Of a stretch of DNA of 64,000 bases, positions 1 to 13,001 are shown one piece after another. Both the position numbers and the translations under genes were made by a program. Within the stretch, counting starts at the first letter, position 1; each line of letters starts with the position of its first letter. The notes beneath the pieces are model-generated. The model did no database searches. It saw only the letters and a program-made list of their open reading frames with translations, and was not told the origin of the DNA. Source of the DNA: Hydrangea macrophylla (taxonomy: Eukaryota; Streptophyta; Magnoliopsida; Cornales; Hydrangeaceae); assembly GCA_033977485.1 (NCBI GenBank), contig CM066985.1, positions 77,195,045-77,259,044 of the forward strand, given 5' to 3'.

Positions 1-1174
1 TGTGGGTAAATGATTTACAGAGGTGATGGTGGTCTTAGTTTTGGGCTTGGAGTGGTGATGGAGATGGTGGTGATTTTTTTGGGTTTTTTGGAGCTTTGGA
101 GAAGATAACAATGGTGGAGAGAGGGAGAGAGCTTCTTTTGAGCTTGGAGAGAGCTTCCTCTTTGTGCAGCACCCAAGGGGCTCTATTTATAGAGTCTTTT
201 GGGTTGGGTAGGATCCGGTGCGAACGGGACGCATTTCGGATCCCTACAACCCCCGATCTTGGCCGTTCGGTCTTCCGAAGCTTGTTTTTTCCATCCGGCC
301 GTCCGATTTGAGCGATTCGAAAATATTTAGTCTTCATTTAGCTTTACCGACAAATCCCCACGGTCGGATCGGCGATTTCTACTCCCGGGCTCAAAATTGA
401 CCGTTTTGCCCCTCCCTCTACTGGTCTTGGACTGCAAAATTAGGGTTATTGATATCTCGTGATCCGACCGTCGAATCTGACTGATTTGAAGTTCTTTATT
501 CTTGTATTGATATTACCTTCAGCCCCGTATAGTCGGATCGATGATCTCTATGCCCGGGCACAGAAGATGACCATTTTGCCCTTTCCTGTGTTGATCCTAG
601 ACTGTGGAATTAGGGTTACCCATATCTTTTGATCCGACCGTCGGATCTGACCGATTCAAAGTTCTTCGTGCTTGTATTGAGATTACCTTCCACCCCATAC
701 AGTCGGATCGATGATCTCTGCTCCCGGGCTCAAAATTGACCGTTTTGCCCTTCCTTGTGCTGATTCTGGACTGTAAAAGCCAACAGGCCACCGCTTTTTC
801 CTCTGATTGCCCGTCCGGACCCATTTTCCTTTCCCAGAAGTCATTTCCATGCTTTCTTTGGCTTACGGCCATTTTGACTCGCCTTCGGTTGCCCCGGTCT
901 TGATTCTGACTCATTTTCTGACCTCCCGGTTAGCCGATTCGGGACCCGCGCTAAGCGGCGACCGCCGTTTTGAACTTCCGTATGATTGATGACGCTGAAT
1001 GACCTAGAATGGCCATTAAAACCCTTGTTGGCATCCCCGATGGATTTTTCGATCTTTTCCTCGATTTGCGTGCCCGGTGGGCCCCCTGCACGAGTCAGTT
1101 CTCTTTTTCCTTTTTTTTTTTTTTTTTTTTTTTTTTTGTATTTTTTAAAGGACAGTAAAAATGGGGTGTCTACA
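1..1174 (-). mobile_element. Partial LTR of an LTR retrotransposon (minus orientation), cut by the window edge
   Basis: Read on the minus strand the block begins TGTAGACACCCC at 1174, the usual TG start of a plant LTR. It runs through poly-A and a GC-rich promoter-like stretch to a TATA box (ctataaatagag, about 181-194), followed by a CT-rich leader. This is a U3-promoter-leader layout. The other LTR end is not in the window, so the internal region should lie to the left. No retrotransposon protein is visible here, so the family is unassigned. The open frames in this block are low-complexity and not genes. Confidence 0.55.
290..770. repeat. Three diverged tandem units of about 170 bp inside the partial LTR
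   Basis: The marker cccgggc followed by a 'gaccgttttgccc'-like stretch recurs near 384, 553 and 723, a period of about 170 bp. Each unit also carries a version of 'gatccgaccgtcggatc'. The copy at 631-647 is a perfect 8+1+8 inverted repeat. The units lie upstream of the TATA box in the LTR's own orientation, so they could be repeated U3 enhancer elements. That role is inference. Confidence 0.7.
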
Positions 1175-1272
1175 CTGTGGACGTAGGCAATTTGGCCGAA
1201 CCACAGGGTATATCTAGTGTCGTGGTTTGTCTGTTTATTGTTTCTGTGTGCGTTTGCATTGTGTGTGTTACA
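1175..1272 (+). mobile_element. Short fragment resembling the R-U5 end of a copia-type LTR
   Basis: The text 'gtggacgtaggca' followed by 'ggccgaaccac' is a phrase I know from the R/U5 region of many plant Ty1/copia LTRs. The fragment ends 'gtgtgtgttaca', a plausible LTR end. No 5' half and no target duplication are visible. It is therefore a relic and the assignment is tentative. Confidence 0.35.
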
Positions 1273-2291
1273 GGTCATATTCGCAACACTGCCCCCGAAC
1301 CCCCAAGTGAGCCTATTTCCATTGAACCTAAGCCAATAAACTTGGCCCCCCCCCCCCCCCGGGATGTGAATTCCTGGGTCCGCCACTGTCTAAACATCAA
1401 TACGCTTTGCAAGAATAGTTTGTTGTTTGGAAGAAATGTGATTGGTGTTTGAGATCCAAGAGTATGTGTCTCCTGTGAATTTTCAACCCATTCCAACTCA
1501 AATCCATATTTCCTAACTTCTAAATTTTCTAAGCTCTGCTGGTTTTACTGCTAATTCTTTTCTGGATTTCTTTTTCTTTTTTCTTTTTCTTCTTTCTTTT
1601 ATTTTCAGAGTGAAATTTTCTGGGTGATGAAACATCCAGTCAACTGTTCCTAAATGTATACTGAGCAGTGCAGTTGTAAAAAAATCCATGAGTTTCTTTC
1701 CTTTTTCCGGTTATTTACTTTTGGGGAGTGGGTGGATGTTGATTTGATTTATGACTCATAGAGAAGTGCTTTTGGAAATTGCAGTGTTGTATCATATGGG
1801 GCTTTGAATTAATTGGCCATTAGGATTAAGCTTATGCTTTTGTTATGACATAGTTATTAAGCAGTTGTATGTTGGTTTAAATGTGTCTAGGCGGGATTGT
1901 GCGTCCAACTTTTACATCTTGTTAGATAACTGTTCAGTGATGTATTTCTTCCTCTCTTTCTTTTAGATAACTGTAGAACATCTGAAATATAAAAGGTGGA
2001 GTAAGTTTTTCATCGTAAGTGTGTTTTTGCCGGGATTATCTTTTATATAAACCATAAAATATTACAAAACCCTCCATCCCCCCACAAAATTAAATAAATT
2101 AAATAAAAATAGAATAAAGAATAACTATGACTATAATAATAATAGTAGCAATAAAGGTTATTACAATAACAGATAAACAATAATAACTGCGAAAAGAAAG
2201 AAAATCTAACGGAATGGACACTGACTTGTATTGTGGTGCATGTGTAAATGTTCTTACACCAGTCTCTCTTTTATTCAGGAAATATCAAACG
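1273..2291. other. No gene recognised; C15 tract and AT-rich DNA upstream of the actin pseudogene
   Basis: This stretch holds an uninterrupted run of 15 C at 1346-1360, then 'ctgggtccgccactg', a phrase common in dispersed plant repeats. AT-rich sequence with pyrimidine runs follows. The part next to 2292 could be the decayed 5' UTR and leader intron of the actin copy, but I cannot place exon borders. Confidence 0.4.
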
Positions 2292-2304
2292 ATGGCAGAA
2301 ACTC

Positions 2305-2335
<31 letters not shown>

Positions 2336-2604
2336 GGACAGGAATGGTGAAGGTACAATGAGCTTTTCTTCACCCATGGAAGCTTTGTATTTTAGAAGCT
2401 GATAACCTTTCAATGCTACTATTACATATCCAAAAAAGAGAAAAAAAAAAAAAAAAAAGAAGCTGAACTCCTTAGCTGTTACTAGATGCTTGTCTCGAAA
2501 GTTGTGCTTAACTTTTTGCCCTTTTGTGTAATTTCATCTTTCAGGCTGGATTTGCTGGAGATGATGCTCCACGGGCCGTCTTCCCAAGTATCGTTGGGCG
2601 ACCT

Positions 2605-2644
<40 letters not shown>

Positions 2645-2715
2645 GTTATGTCGGAGATGAGGCTCAATCCAAGCGTGGTATCTTAACTCTGAAATATCCA
2701 ATTGAGCATGGTTAA

Positions 2716-2947
<232 letters not shown>

Positions 2948-3140
2948 TAATTCAGTTAATTGGTTCTCTTGCTCCCTAAGGTCTTTAATTCAAGGTTGTC
3001 CTGTATGACAAAGATTAGCATGGCAACCTTTAAATTACCAAGATCGTTGTGTGCTGGATTTTGATATGTATTCTGACATAGCAGATGGCTAAAAGTCTCT
3101 ACTTCTCTTGGATCCTTACTTGATAATCAGCATTAGGTAG

Positions 3141-3246
3141 GAAGCACGGACCCTCCTAGAATAGTCACGTAGCTACATCAGACGTTGTTACGGACACGAC
3201 ACATGCCAAACACTTCTTAACACATTGAACCCACCCAACCCATGTC

Positions 3247-3282
<36 letters not shown>

Positions 3283-3983
3283 ATTATTTTGTTTGGACAT
3301 ACATAAGACACATTACAATCACTCCTGCATACTTAGGCTTAGTTTGGCCCCCATTTTGGTGCTTCTCCTTTTTAAAAGCACAATTTCATGTTAATTCAAT
3401 TTGTAACTAGTTTAAGAGCTTTGCAAAAATTGAATTTGGGGCTTTTTTGGGGGAGCTTTTAAAAGCTCTAGAATGGAGCTTTTAAAAGCTCAAGGTTGCT
3501 TTTTGGTTGCATGATGTCTTTTTGAAGAGTAGTGTGTCACTTGTATAAAATTATCAAACAACTTAGTAATAAATTTCATAAGCTCCTTTTAAAAAAGCCA
3601 CGTGAGGCCAAACTAAGCCTTACATGAAGTGTAAGATAGTTGAATTCTTTAGACTCATAATTTGGATATTTGGATATAGGAATAAATAGGGATTACCAGA
3701 AGTAGAATAGGGCTCAAAATGCGAATACTTGGAGTTACGAAACCGAAATAGGACCTTCTGAAATAAGAAATAGTTGAAGTCTTGAAGACCTTTATATTAA
3801 AGATAAATATGACTAGACATCTTAGTTTTGTTGCAGATCATATGATTTTCTTGTCACAGTTGATCGTCAGTATTTGAGTATATGTTATCATGGTTTGCTG
3901 TGCCGTCGATGTGTCCGTATCCTAATTTTCTAGAATTTGACGTCCTCGTATCGTGTCTTGTCCCTGTTTCCGTGTTTGTGCTT
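3141..3983. mobile_element. Diverged MITE-like element with GAAGCAC termini, in the actin pseudogene intron
   Basis: It begins 'gaagcacggaccctcc' and ends 'tttccgtgtttgtgctt', so its ends are loose inverted repeats (GAAGCACGGA / AAGCACAAACACGGAAA). The same termini recur at 8025-8478 and 11791-12193 inside ALG5 introns. It is interrupted by the PIF/Harbinger MITE at 3336-3619. No clear target duplication was found and the superfamily is not assigned. Confidence 0.4.
3336..3619. mobile_element. PIF/Harbinger (Tourist-like) MITE, TTA target duplication
   Basis: Perfect terminal inverted repeats GGCTTAGTTTGGCC (3336-3349) and GGCCAAACTAAGCC (3606-3619) are flanked by TTA at 3333-3335 and 3620-3622. 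A 3-bp TTA/TAA duplication is the signature of PIF/Harbinger. The 284-bp body has no coding capacity and contains an internal palindromic pair around 'gagcttttaaaagctc'. It lies in intron 2 of the actin pseudogene. Confidence 0.85.
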
Positions 3984-4999
3984 AGAGGATTAGCAGAGGC
4001 CTTGAACTACATGAGCCACCTTGGATGACTCTTACTCCTAGTTTTATTTTGAGAATTTCATGCTGGATTTGCAACTTCTAGCCTTTTTTTGTTTCTTTCC
4101 CTTTTTTCTTTCTTTTTTCATGTTTTGTATTTCATTCAACGGGTTTCTTAAGAGCCTTCGGAAGTATTAAATGGTTCCAATGGTGTTAGGTGTCATGGTA
4201 AAGAAAACATGGAGTTGACGTGTGCTATTTTCCCCACTTTGTTGTGTCTGCACAACAAAAGTGTCAGCCATACCGTCCCTATATACGAAGGTTGGGCGTG
4301 ATCTCACCGAATCTCTTATGAAGATACTCACGTAGCGTGGGTACTCTCTCACCACCACAGCCGAGCGTGAAATTGTGAGGGACATGAAGGAAAAAGCTAG
4401 CTTACATCGCCCTTGACAACGAGCAGGAGATGGAGAATGCCAAGACTAGCTCTTCAGTTGAGAAGAGCTATGAATTACCCGATGGACAAGTTATCACCAT
4501 CGGAGCCGAGCGTTTCAGGTGTCCCGAGGTTCTCTTCCAGCCTTCGATGATTGGAATGGAAGCAGCAGGAATACACAAGACCACTTACAACTCCATCATG
4601 AAGTGTGATGTTGATATCAGGAAAGACCTTTACGGCAACATTGTGCTCAGTGGTGGACAACCATGTTCCCGGGCATTGCTGATCGAATGAGCAAGGAAAT
4701 GACCGCACTTGCCCCTAGCAGCATGAAGATCAAGGTTGTGGCCCCACCAGAGAGGAAATACAGTGTGTGGATTGGAGGGTCAATCTGGGCATCCCTCAGC
4801 ACATTCCAGCAGGCTCTTTTCTTTCCGATCAATAGTAACTTTCTTACGATGAGTTGTTCTTGTATGGGGTTTAATTGGTGTCTTTGGTTGTACGAGTGCA
4901 GATGTGGATTGCGAAGGCGGAATATGACGAATCTGGACCGTCAATCGTGCATAGGAAATGCTTTTAATTGTGCAACGATATGGTTCTAAACAAATTGCT

Positions 5000-5613
5000 C
5001 TACTTGAAAAGAAATGCAGCTTGCAGCCTTTCATTCTAGCATTGTAGTGTGATATTTGTTATTCTCATGTTGGGTTGAAGACCTTTAGCGAGTGAGAGTT
5101 AATCGCGAGATGGTTCATTACGTTTATTTTAATTCAATTGTAGTGGTTTTTGAAATGTTGTTCCGTTGTTCCATATGGACCTTTTTCAGGCGTCGATGGA
5201 AATGTTTTTTTTTTTTTTTTTCTTCGGAAAACTGGGTATTTTCCTAACTTTGTTTTCAGTATTTTTATAGAATTTATTGCCGTTATTGAATAGTTCCTCA
5301 GTTACTACACCGGGGATCAATATTCCTCTATTCAGCATAGCAAATGGGGTAAAGGGCAGATGTTGTTTGGTGGGAGTCCTATCCTAATGTCATATTTATT
5401 AGAGTAATAAGCTTAAATGTATTGTCCCTTCAAATATTGTGCATTGTTGAAAGGCAGTGATGAATAATTGTCAAATCACAAATGATGGTTATGGTTTGGC
5501 ATCGTCGAACTGAGGTGATACCTTGTGTTGTGCTTTGTGAAGGCATCCAGTGACTATTATTGTGACGGAACGGTGTCAGGATTTACGCAAAGCAACCAAG
5601 GCATTTTATGGAT
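5000..5613. other. Region downstream of the actin pseudogene; no gene seen
   Basis: AT-rich DNA with a T run near 5204-5221. The part just after the stop at 4967 may be the decayed actin 3' UTR. I see no open frame, RNA gene or repeat of note. Confidence 0.4.
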
Positions 5614-5621
5614 ACCAGAAC

Positions 5622-6030
5622 TAGTGGTGTCAAACGGGCCGGGCCGGGCTCGGTCAAAGCGGGCTTGGCCGGGCTTCGGGCCGGGCCGGGCCGGGCTTCA
5701 CTTAAAATCGGGCCGGGCCGGGCTTGGGAAGGGAGGGGGGATGTCCACCCCGGACCGGTGGCCCGGGCCTAGCGGGCCGGACATCGGGCCGGGCCGGACG
5801 GGCTAGCGGGCTTCCTTTGATTTTTGGCCTTAAAAGTGGCGGGCTTCGGGCCGGGCCGGGCCGGACATTTTCTTCATTTCGGGCCGGGCCGGGCCATGGA
5901 CGGGAGAATGTGTGTCCACCCCGGCCCGGGGTATGTGACCCGGGCCTTGTGGCGGGCCGGGCCGGGCTTTTAGCCCGAAAAAAGCGGGCCGGGCTCGGAC
6001 CGGGCCAACCCGGCCCGTTTGACACCTCTA
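5622..6030. mobile_element. GC-rich hAT-type MITE with 8-bp target duplication
   Basis: The termini are TAGTGGTGTCAAACGGGCC and, inverted, TAGAGGTGTCAAACGGGCC. They are flanked by the identical 8-mer ACCAGAAC at 5614-5621 and 6031-6038. An 8-bp duplication and a TA-G..GGTGTCAAA terminus are typical of hAT transposons. The 409-bp interior is built from GGGCCGGGC-type words and contains two related halves, each with a 'gtccaccccgg' block. It has no transposase. The long frames through it on both strands are a product of the stop-poor GC-rich repeats. Confidence 0.9.
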
Positions 6031-6038
6031 ACCAGAAC

Positions 6039-6791
6039 CCCTTGGGGATGTAAATTACTCAGAATTAAATAAAATGATTCAAAACTCACAATACATTTTA
6101 CGAGTTTATAGATTAAAAATTGTCAAAAGACCGACATGGATGTCAAATAACGGCATTATTGTCTTCTAATATTTTTATATTTCAAACAGGGGAGAAACAC
6201 AACACAATATAAAAGACAAGAGTGGTGAACGATACTATGTCAAACGTTAAACTAACTGATTTAGAGGAAAACCTCTGGATGGAGAGATCAATGACCCAAT
6301 ATGATTCACAAGTTGATTCGACTTTCATACATGGATAGAATTCATGATATATAATTGTTTTCTGTGTTAAGTGAAAAAACTTCCACCATTTTCAGCTTTG
6401 ATATCGCATGAAAAACAGAAACAACAAAGAACTTATAAACCAACCACTTGAAATCCCCTGAAAACTGGGATTATTGCATGCATAAGTTAAACTCTCCATT
6501 GAAACTGTCGTATAGTCGGATATGTGGTGAACAAAATTCAAGTAATAATCAACGAGAAAGGCAGTAGGGTTTTACATAATCTAGAATCTGAGCCGGGTTT
6601 AGATCACTGCTTGCATAAACAACCTCAGGTCATCTGCCACATATATTCACCGCAAGAATGTGTATAAAAAAAAAGTGTACAGAATCCTAGCCGCCTAATC
6701 CTCTTTCTTCCTCCTGAGTTGCACTAAATCAAGAGAGTCAAGAGAGAAATTGGATGCTTCTCCAATTGGATTGAGACTCGAATGAAAAGTC
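6039..6791 (-). other. 3' flank / probable 3' UTR of the ALG5 gene
   Basis: AT-rich and non-coding, directly downstream (minus strand) of the ALG5 stop codon. The proximal few hundred bases probably contain its 3' UTR and poly-A site. The exact end cannot be set from sequence alone. Confidence 0.4.
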
Positions 6792-9700
6792 TCAGGCACT
6801 AATTTTCCACATGCCGGTCCTATATCCCACAGACATCAGTGCCATCTCCCACAGCATGTTGGGAATGCTCAGTGGGCTCACCTTGGATCCAGGAATTTCA
6901 GACCAGTTCACAGATATTTCGATCATAGGAATTCGAAAACATTTGCACAAATAGACTAACTCAACATCAAAGCACCACCTGCAGAAAATCCATATCAAAG
7001 TCCACACACACACACACACACACATTTTTACCTATTCAAAGCAGTTAAGGATAGAACTTCCTTTGTAGTGTTAAGAAACATAACCCACCCAATTAACATT
7101 CTTTCTTTTCTTGTCAATCACGGCAAATTGGAACAATTAAATCATAAATTAAGCCAGCTAAATATTAGCCATTTGCGATTTTCCCATTTTATTGGGACAA
7201 CAGTCCATGGAGAGATAAAGGTAAGTCTGGGTAAGGTTCTGAAAAGCACGGCTAAGGATGTTGTATATAAGGTTCAACCCAGAAAAACAGTAGACTTAAA
7301 ATTGATAATACTGCAGTGGTCAAATGATAAAAAGAGTGCATGTTTAATGTTCTGTATGTAAAAAGAAAAATCGGGGAAATATTATGTCACGATTGTTACC
7401 GAATAAATCCGTTCCTTAATACGCAGATTATCAATGATTCTCTAAAAAGAGTTACCTCTTTAGACGGATGTTCGTGAAAAGCTTCTGTGCGGCAGCTCTA
7501 GTAAACATCTTAAAACCACACTGATGCATGAAAGAATTCCTCAAAGTGAAAATAAAATAAATAAAAATAAATCTAAGTAGCCAATTAACCTCTATTTGCA
7601 CTCCAAGCAAACTGGATGGAGAACTTAATGAAGCAGAAAAAGTTACCTGAGTATCACGAATTCCACCTCCAGCAGTCAGGAGTACCACAATGTGGAAACC
7701 CTTCATCAAAAAATTGCGATACCACTTCCTCTGAACAAAAAGCAATACAATACCAATAAGCAAAAGTACTTCAACTCAAAACAAAGATGGAGAATAAAAG
7801 TATAGAACAAGAATGTAGTATTAAGAAGACTGAACCGTAGCGAGAGCCTTCTCCTCAAGATGAGCACGAGAGCCAAATGCAACAATCGGAAGATCATAAA
7901 TTCTTGAACTTGAACCACGAGATGCTGAATCTTCAGACTGACTTCCATTTTTGGCAACTGCGCAAATCTGATAGGCAAAACATGAGATACTTCTGACACA
8001 AACTAAATAGTTTAAAGCGATGTCGGAAGCACAGAAGCACGGAAGAACGGATTATTCTAAAAGACTGAAGAATCCGCACTGGACGCGCACCTAGGGCGGC
8101 TGGGTGCGCACCAAAATACTTGCCTGCTACTTGGGTGATTTTCCGAGACGGGATTCGTCATGGGTGTGGCGTGGATTCTTCTCTGGTGCGGCAGAGTACT
8201 TTTCGTACTTTATTTTCTTAGAAACGAGGTCTATAACATATTTATAAAAACTTTGGGATCAATTTAAGAATATTGGAGTTGGATTACACATCAAAAGGCT
8301 AGTGTTCCTTATGTAGCCTTTATGATGGTTATTCATGTGTTATTATGTACAAGAATCCAAACAATGTAGTAGCGGAATAGTTGATAGATGAAAAAATATT
8401 TTTTTAATATTTTATACAGTACCCCGCACCGGCATCCTAGATTTTGGAAATTTGGCAAATCCCCGCAACGGTGCTTCCAAGGTTGCAAGAATGAATAATA
8501 TCATGTGGCCCACACCAACCTGATTTTCTAGTTTTTCTAGGTCATTAACCTTGGTGGCCCCATCAGCATCCAGCATTAGAAGCAATTCACCACGTGAATG
8601 AAGCATTCCCTGTTTTACAATGCTTTCGCAGAAGTAAAAAGCTTCAATCAATAGTTGTCATGACAAATGAAGAATATATAGTCACGAAATCATCAGGTAA
8701 TATTTCTGATTGAACGATGATTTTGATTAGACTCACTTTTCTTATAGCTTCTCCCTTGCCTTGATTTTTTCCAAGAAGTATAACCCTTACATTGTCCACT
8801 GTGTATTTTCTCACAAAATCAAATGCTACTCTCTTTGTTCCATCAATGCTGCCATCGTCTACAATTACCACCTATTAAATAATCAAGTCAATCAAACTGT
8901 TAACCATTGACATTCTTGATATTTGTGAATCCCGTATATTATAAATCATTTAATGACAAAACATTCATGTAAAAGAATAGCAAAGTTACATCATCGCAGA
9001 ACAGTATTCAAAATTGAATAAAGTAGCACCATCACAATTAGCAAAATTCAAAGTGCGCATTCAACAGGACATTGCACAAAGCAATTTCAAAGTAGCCAAA
9101 AAGTGGAGCTCAATCGTTGCCATAAAATTCTTAGCAGTCCATGGTCTAGAAAAGTCATAACCTGTGCAATGCTCATCTCTGTATTTACACAAACCAATGA
9201 ACAGATGAAAAGTAGCTGAGTTGAGATGTATAAGATCAGGACTCCATCTTAAATCAATGCCCCACCAATGGACGAGCTTTTCATGAGGATGCAGTACTAG
9301 ACTAACGTAGGAAGTTAGAATTTAAATCGGAAAATGAAGTAAAAATTCATATTCCCTGCCGAAATGGAAGACCTGTAATCTACTATCCTAGCTAGATGGA
9401 ATGTGCTTTATTTGAATTTAAATAATAAGGTTTGCACATGTATGTAACATGTCCCTATCTGAATATTCTATGGACAACATAAAACATAGTGGTTAGTGGT
9501 GTTATTGATAGAGTGCTCCCCCCATCCCTGCTAAAAACCAATTTAGCTGACGAGGGACAACACAAGTAAAGAAACGAAATCATACCTCGTACGAAAAGGA
9601 CTTGTCTTTGGCTGCACGTTGTCGAAGATAACTACAAAGCACATATATAACTGTTATTATGCTTATCGTTTATAACACTCTGTAATATTTGATAATCAAA

Positions 9701-12700
9701 TAACCACTATAATTTAACAACTTCAGGCAATTACTTAAGCATAAACTCAATGCATGAAATTGTGCAATGAACACTTCACATAGAAGTCATTATTAATCAT
9801 GAGAATGACAAATGTTGTGGTCAGTGTCAGCACCAGTGCATAAAACAGACTGGAGTGAGCATGCTAACGCAGTGGGGCAATTGTTATTAAATTGAAAACA
9901 AGGCTACATTGAAAGTTGAGGGCTGTGAAGGAGAAATGAAAGAGAACAAGTGTATACAGCTATTGAGAGTATAAATATTTAAGTTACACACTCTCTAATA
10001 GCTTAAGCTCTTAGAGTAGATGGTTGTTAAATGTTAACATGGTATCAGAGCAAGCAAAGGTCCTGACTCCTGAGTTCAATCCTTCCCGTTTCAAGTGTTT
10101 GGCCCTTATCAAAAAAAGTCTGGCCACATGTGAGGGGGGATGTTGAGAATATAAATACTTAAGTTACACACGCTCTAATAGCTTAAGCTTTTAGAGTAGA
10201 TAATTGTCAACAACAACGAACCTAAAACTCAGCATAATGGTCCTTCATTTATATACTAAGCCTGAAACATATCTTAAGACATCTGCATTTAATAAATGCA
10301 AAAATATTCAGGTCTTGTGGAGGGGAGGGGGGGATTTTGGGTCTTCCTGAGCCTAATTCAAACATGATCCAATTTTAACATCCCCAAGCCAAACCTATCC
10401 TACTCCGGTTAAAAGCTGTCAGGGATTTACCCACTTCTAGGATCCCTGAGATAAGAACAACATAAACAAAAAGGCAGTAGGACAAAAATGAGATTTCTTT
10501 GTAGTATATGGTGTCACTATAAAAATTTTCAGCAGGGCACTGCATGATAGGGAACTGAAGTTTGTGGAACTTCCCTTCAAGATGATGTATGGCTTCGCCA
10601 AATGCATTAAACGCATCCAGGTATGATAGGTTTTACGTGAGCTATTTGGCAACGGAGTTGTGGACGGTGGACCATTTCCACTTTCCAGAGGCATTTGCTC
10701 TCAGTAAAATGTTGACCATAAATAATCTGGCTAGAAAGGATAAGTTCTTCCCTAATTTGTATATTAAAGAATCTACAAATTTTGGTATTCTTACCACACC
10801 CAGAATTATGCTAAATGGCTGCTTTTTTTTCTTTTTCTTTTTTCCCCACAAGTATTGCATGGAATGATAAAAAAGCATATGTGATACAACCATACTTCTT
10901 TACATTTACTGTTGCACCAGCATTTCTACAGTAGCTGTGGCACAATATTAATGAAACAACCTCTAGTCTCTTAAAAACATAAAAGATTAAGAAAGAAACT
11001 GAGGAGATGAGAAAACATGAATCACGTGTTAGTGAATATCATGATTGGTCCTAACCAAATATGAACATGGATAATCCTACTACAAGAACTAACGGAGATA
11101 TCGAAATGAACATTAACAGATATAGATTACTAGTAGTCTTGTTCGTTATTTGTAGGGCGCAGTTAGACATGTTATTATAGACTTGTAGTTTTAACTAAAC
11201 TTACCTCATAGTTTCATCAAGAGCTCCAGAAAGCCTATGCTCTTCGTTGAAAGCAGGAATAATCAAAGATATATACTTCTCTGCAGGATCAAAGATATAA
11301 GGACATGGTACCTGATACAAATGCCTCCAACACCTTTAGTATGTCCCAAGAAACTTAATAACTCCGCGAATATAAATAAATATTTTAATTTTTAATAAAT
11401 ACAAAGTACCAAGTGTATGCACTGAAATACATAAAAGTGCATGACTAAGTAAAGAGAGAAGGCTTGTGGAATTCTACTATTCCTCCAGGATAATTTTGCG
11501 GTCCAAAAAGTGACTAAAAAGATTGCTTAACTTCACCACTTAATGTAGAAAGATTAAATTCGCCCAAGAGTTTCCCTAGTTATTACTTCAACTAATCTTA
11601 CACCGAACATGCAGCAATTGACTAAAATAAATGCATCCACTAAGAAGTTCGGAAATTGGAATCTAACTCTGCAGATTGTATAGACAATCTAGACTTCAAA
11701 GGGAATCTAACCTTCAAAAGAACACCACAAAACATAAGCAGAATCATCCAATACACAACCATAAACATTATCACTTTCGATTATTACCTAGGAACCACGG
11801 ACACTCCTAGTATGGTCACGCGACGTCGGGCACGACACACCCTGGACACTCCTTGACATGTGGAGGACATACCAATATCTGTATCTACCTCAGGGGTGTC
11901 AAGAAAATCGACAAACCGACTGAACCGATCTACCTTTTCATTTCACTATGTCGTTCTGATATGTGCGACACATACATAACAAAGACATGTAGATACTTTT
12001 GACACCAAGTGTTGTATCGTTGAAATATTGATAAATAGGTTGAAGTTGAAAGTGTTAAAGAGTCTCTTTTATTGACGAGGGTAATAAGAATGCTTTGAAC
12101 TCATAATTTAAGTTCTTTGACAATAGGAATAAATAAGGTCTATGAGGCATAATAGGGTTAACACGATATTGTCCCTATCCGTACATGTGCTTCTTGTATT
12201 ATCGCTACATCCGATGCAGTGTTGTTCAGTAGTTCAATCCATAGATGACGCTTTAAACAGTGCTAGAGGGAGTCCAGTACTCTAAGAAACAAAAACCAAA
12301 TAATGCGGTCTAAAGTCATCTGAGGAATTTTGTGTAAGTTGTGACCCAAAAGTGAGATACTCGGGTGATGCGATATACTAACTTGGCTCTATTTTTATAG
12401 CAAACAGTGATAACCGATAAGCACCCGTTTGCCATTTTATAGTTTCATCCGTTCAACTATCAGTAAATTACTCTAATTTAGAAGTCAACCTAAACCTTGA
12501 ACACTTGATAAATCCATTTTACAAATCTGGACCATTGACATCTTAGCTCAGTTCATCAAAGAAGCCTAATTTTAAGCTCCAGAGAATAATTCCAGATTCA
12601 CGAGTAAGCGTTAGGATATCACAACAACATTGTGCAGTTCCATCATAACTTGAACTGAATACTAAGGAAACCCCACCCAGTACCCACCACAAATTGGAGA

Positions 12701-12716
12701 AACAGAAAAGAAAAAC

Positions 12717-12755
<39 letters not shown>

Positions 12756-12968
12756 CTGAGGCTTTTGGATCAATATACATAATTCCATAATAAGACAATA
12801 ATTTAGATCTTCATTAACCAATGCGTCAATTTACAAAAAAAAAAATACATAGTGCATACCTGTTTCAATGAATTTGGGTCCTCGAAGATCGGATGAGCCT
12901 CAAGGTGACTGAAAAACAAATCGAAACGGAATACATTTATGGACAACAGGTAGATAATGATATACGTG

Positions 12969-13001
<33 letters not shown>

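Noticed and set aside
841..1386. Minus-strand frame of 181 codons
   Set aside because: It crosses a poly-A/poly-T tract, the LTR border at 1174 and the C15 tract, and gives a lysine run. No domain is recognisable.
5525..6053. Proline/glycine/arginine-rich frames of 93-109 codons
   Set aside because: They run through the GC-rich hAT MITE and cross its borders. Few stops are expected at that base composition.
10040..10051. tRNA gene fragment (TGGTATCAGAGC), also at 27984-27995
   Set aside because: Only the tRNA 3'-end complement is present, directly after an LTR. These are primer-binding sites; no cloverleaf surrounds them.
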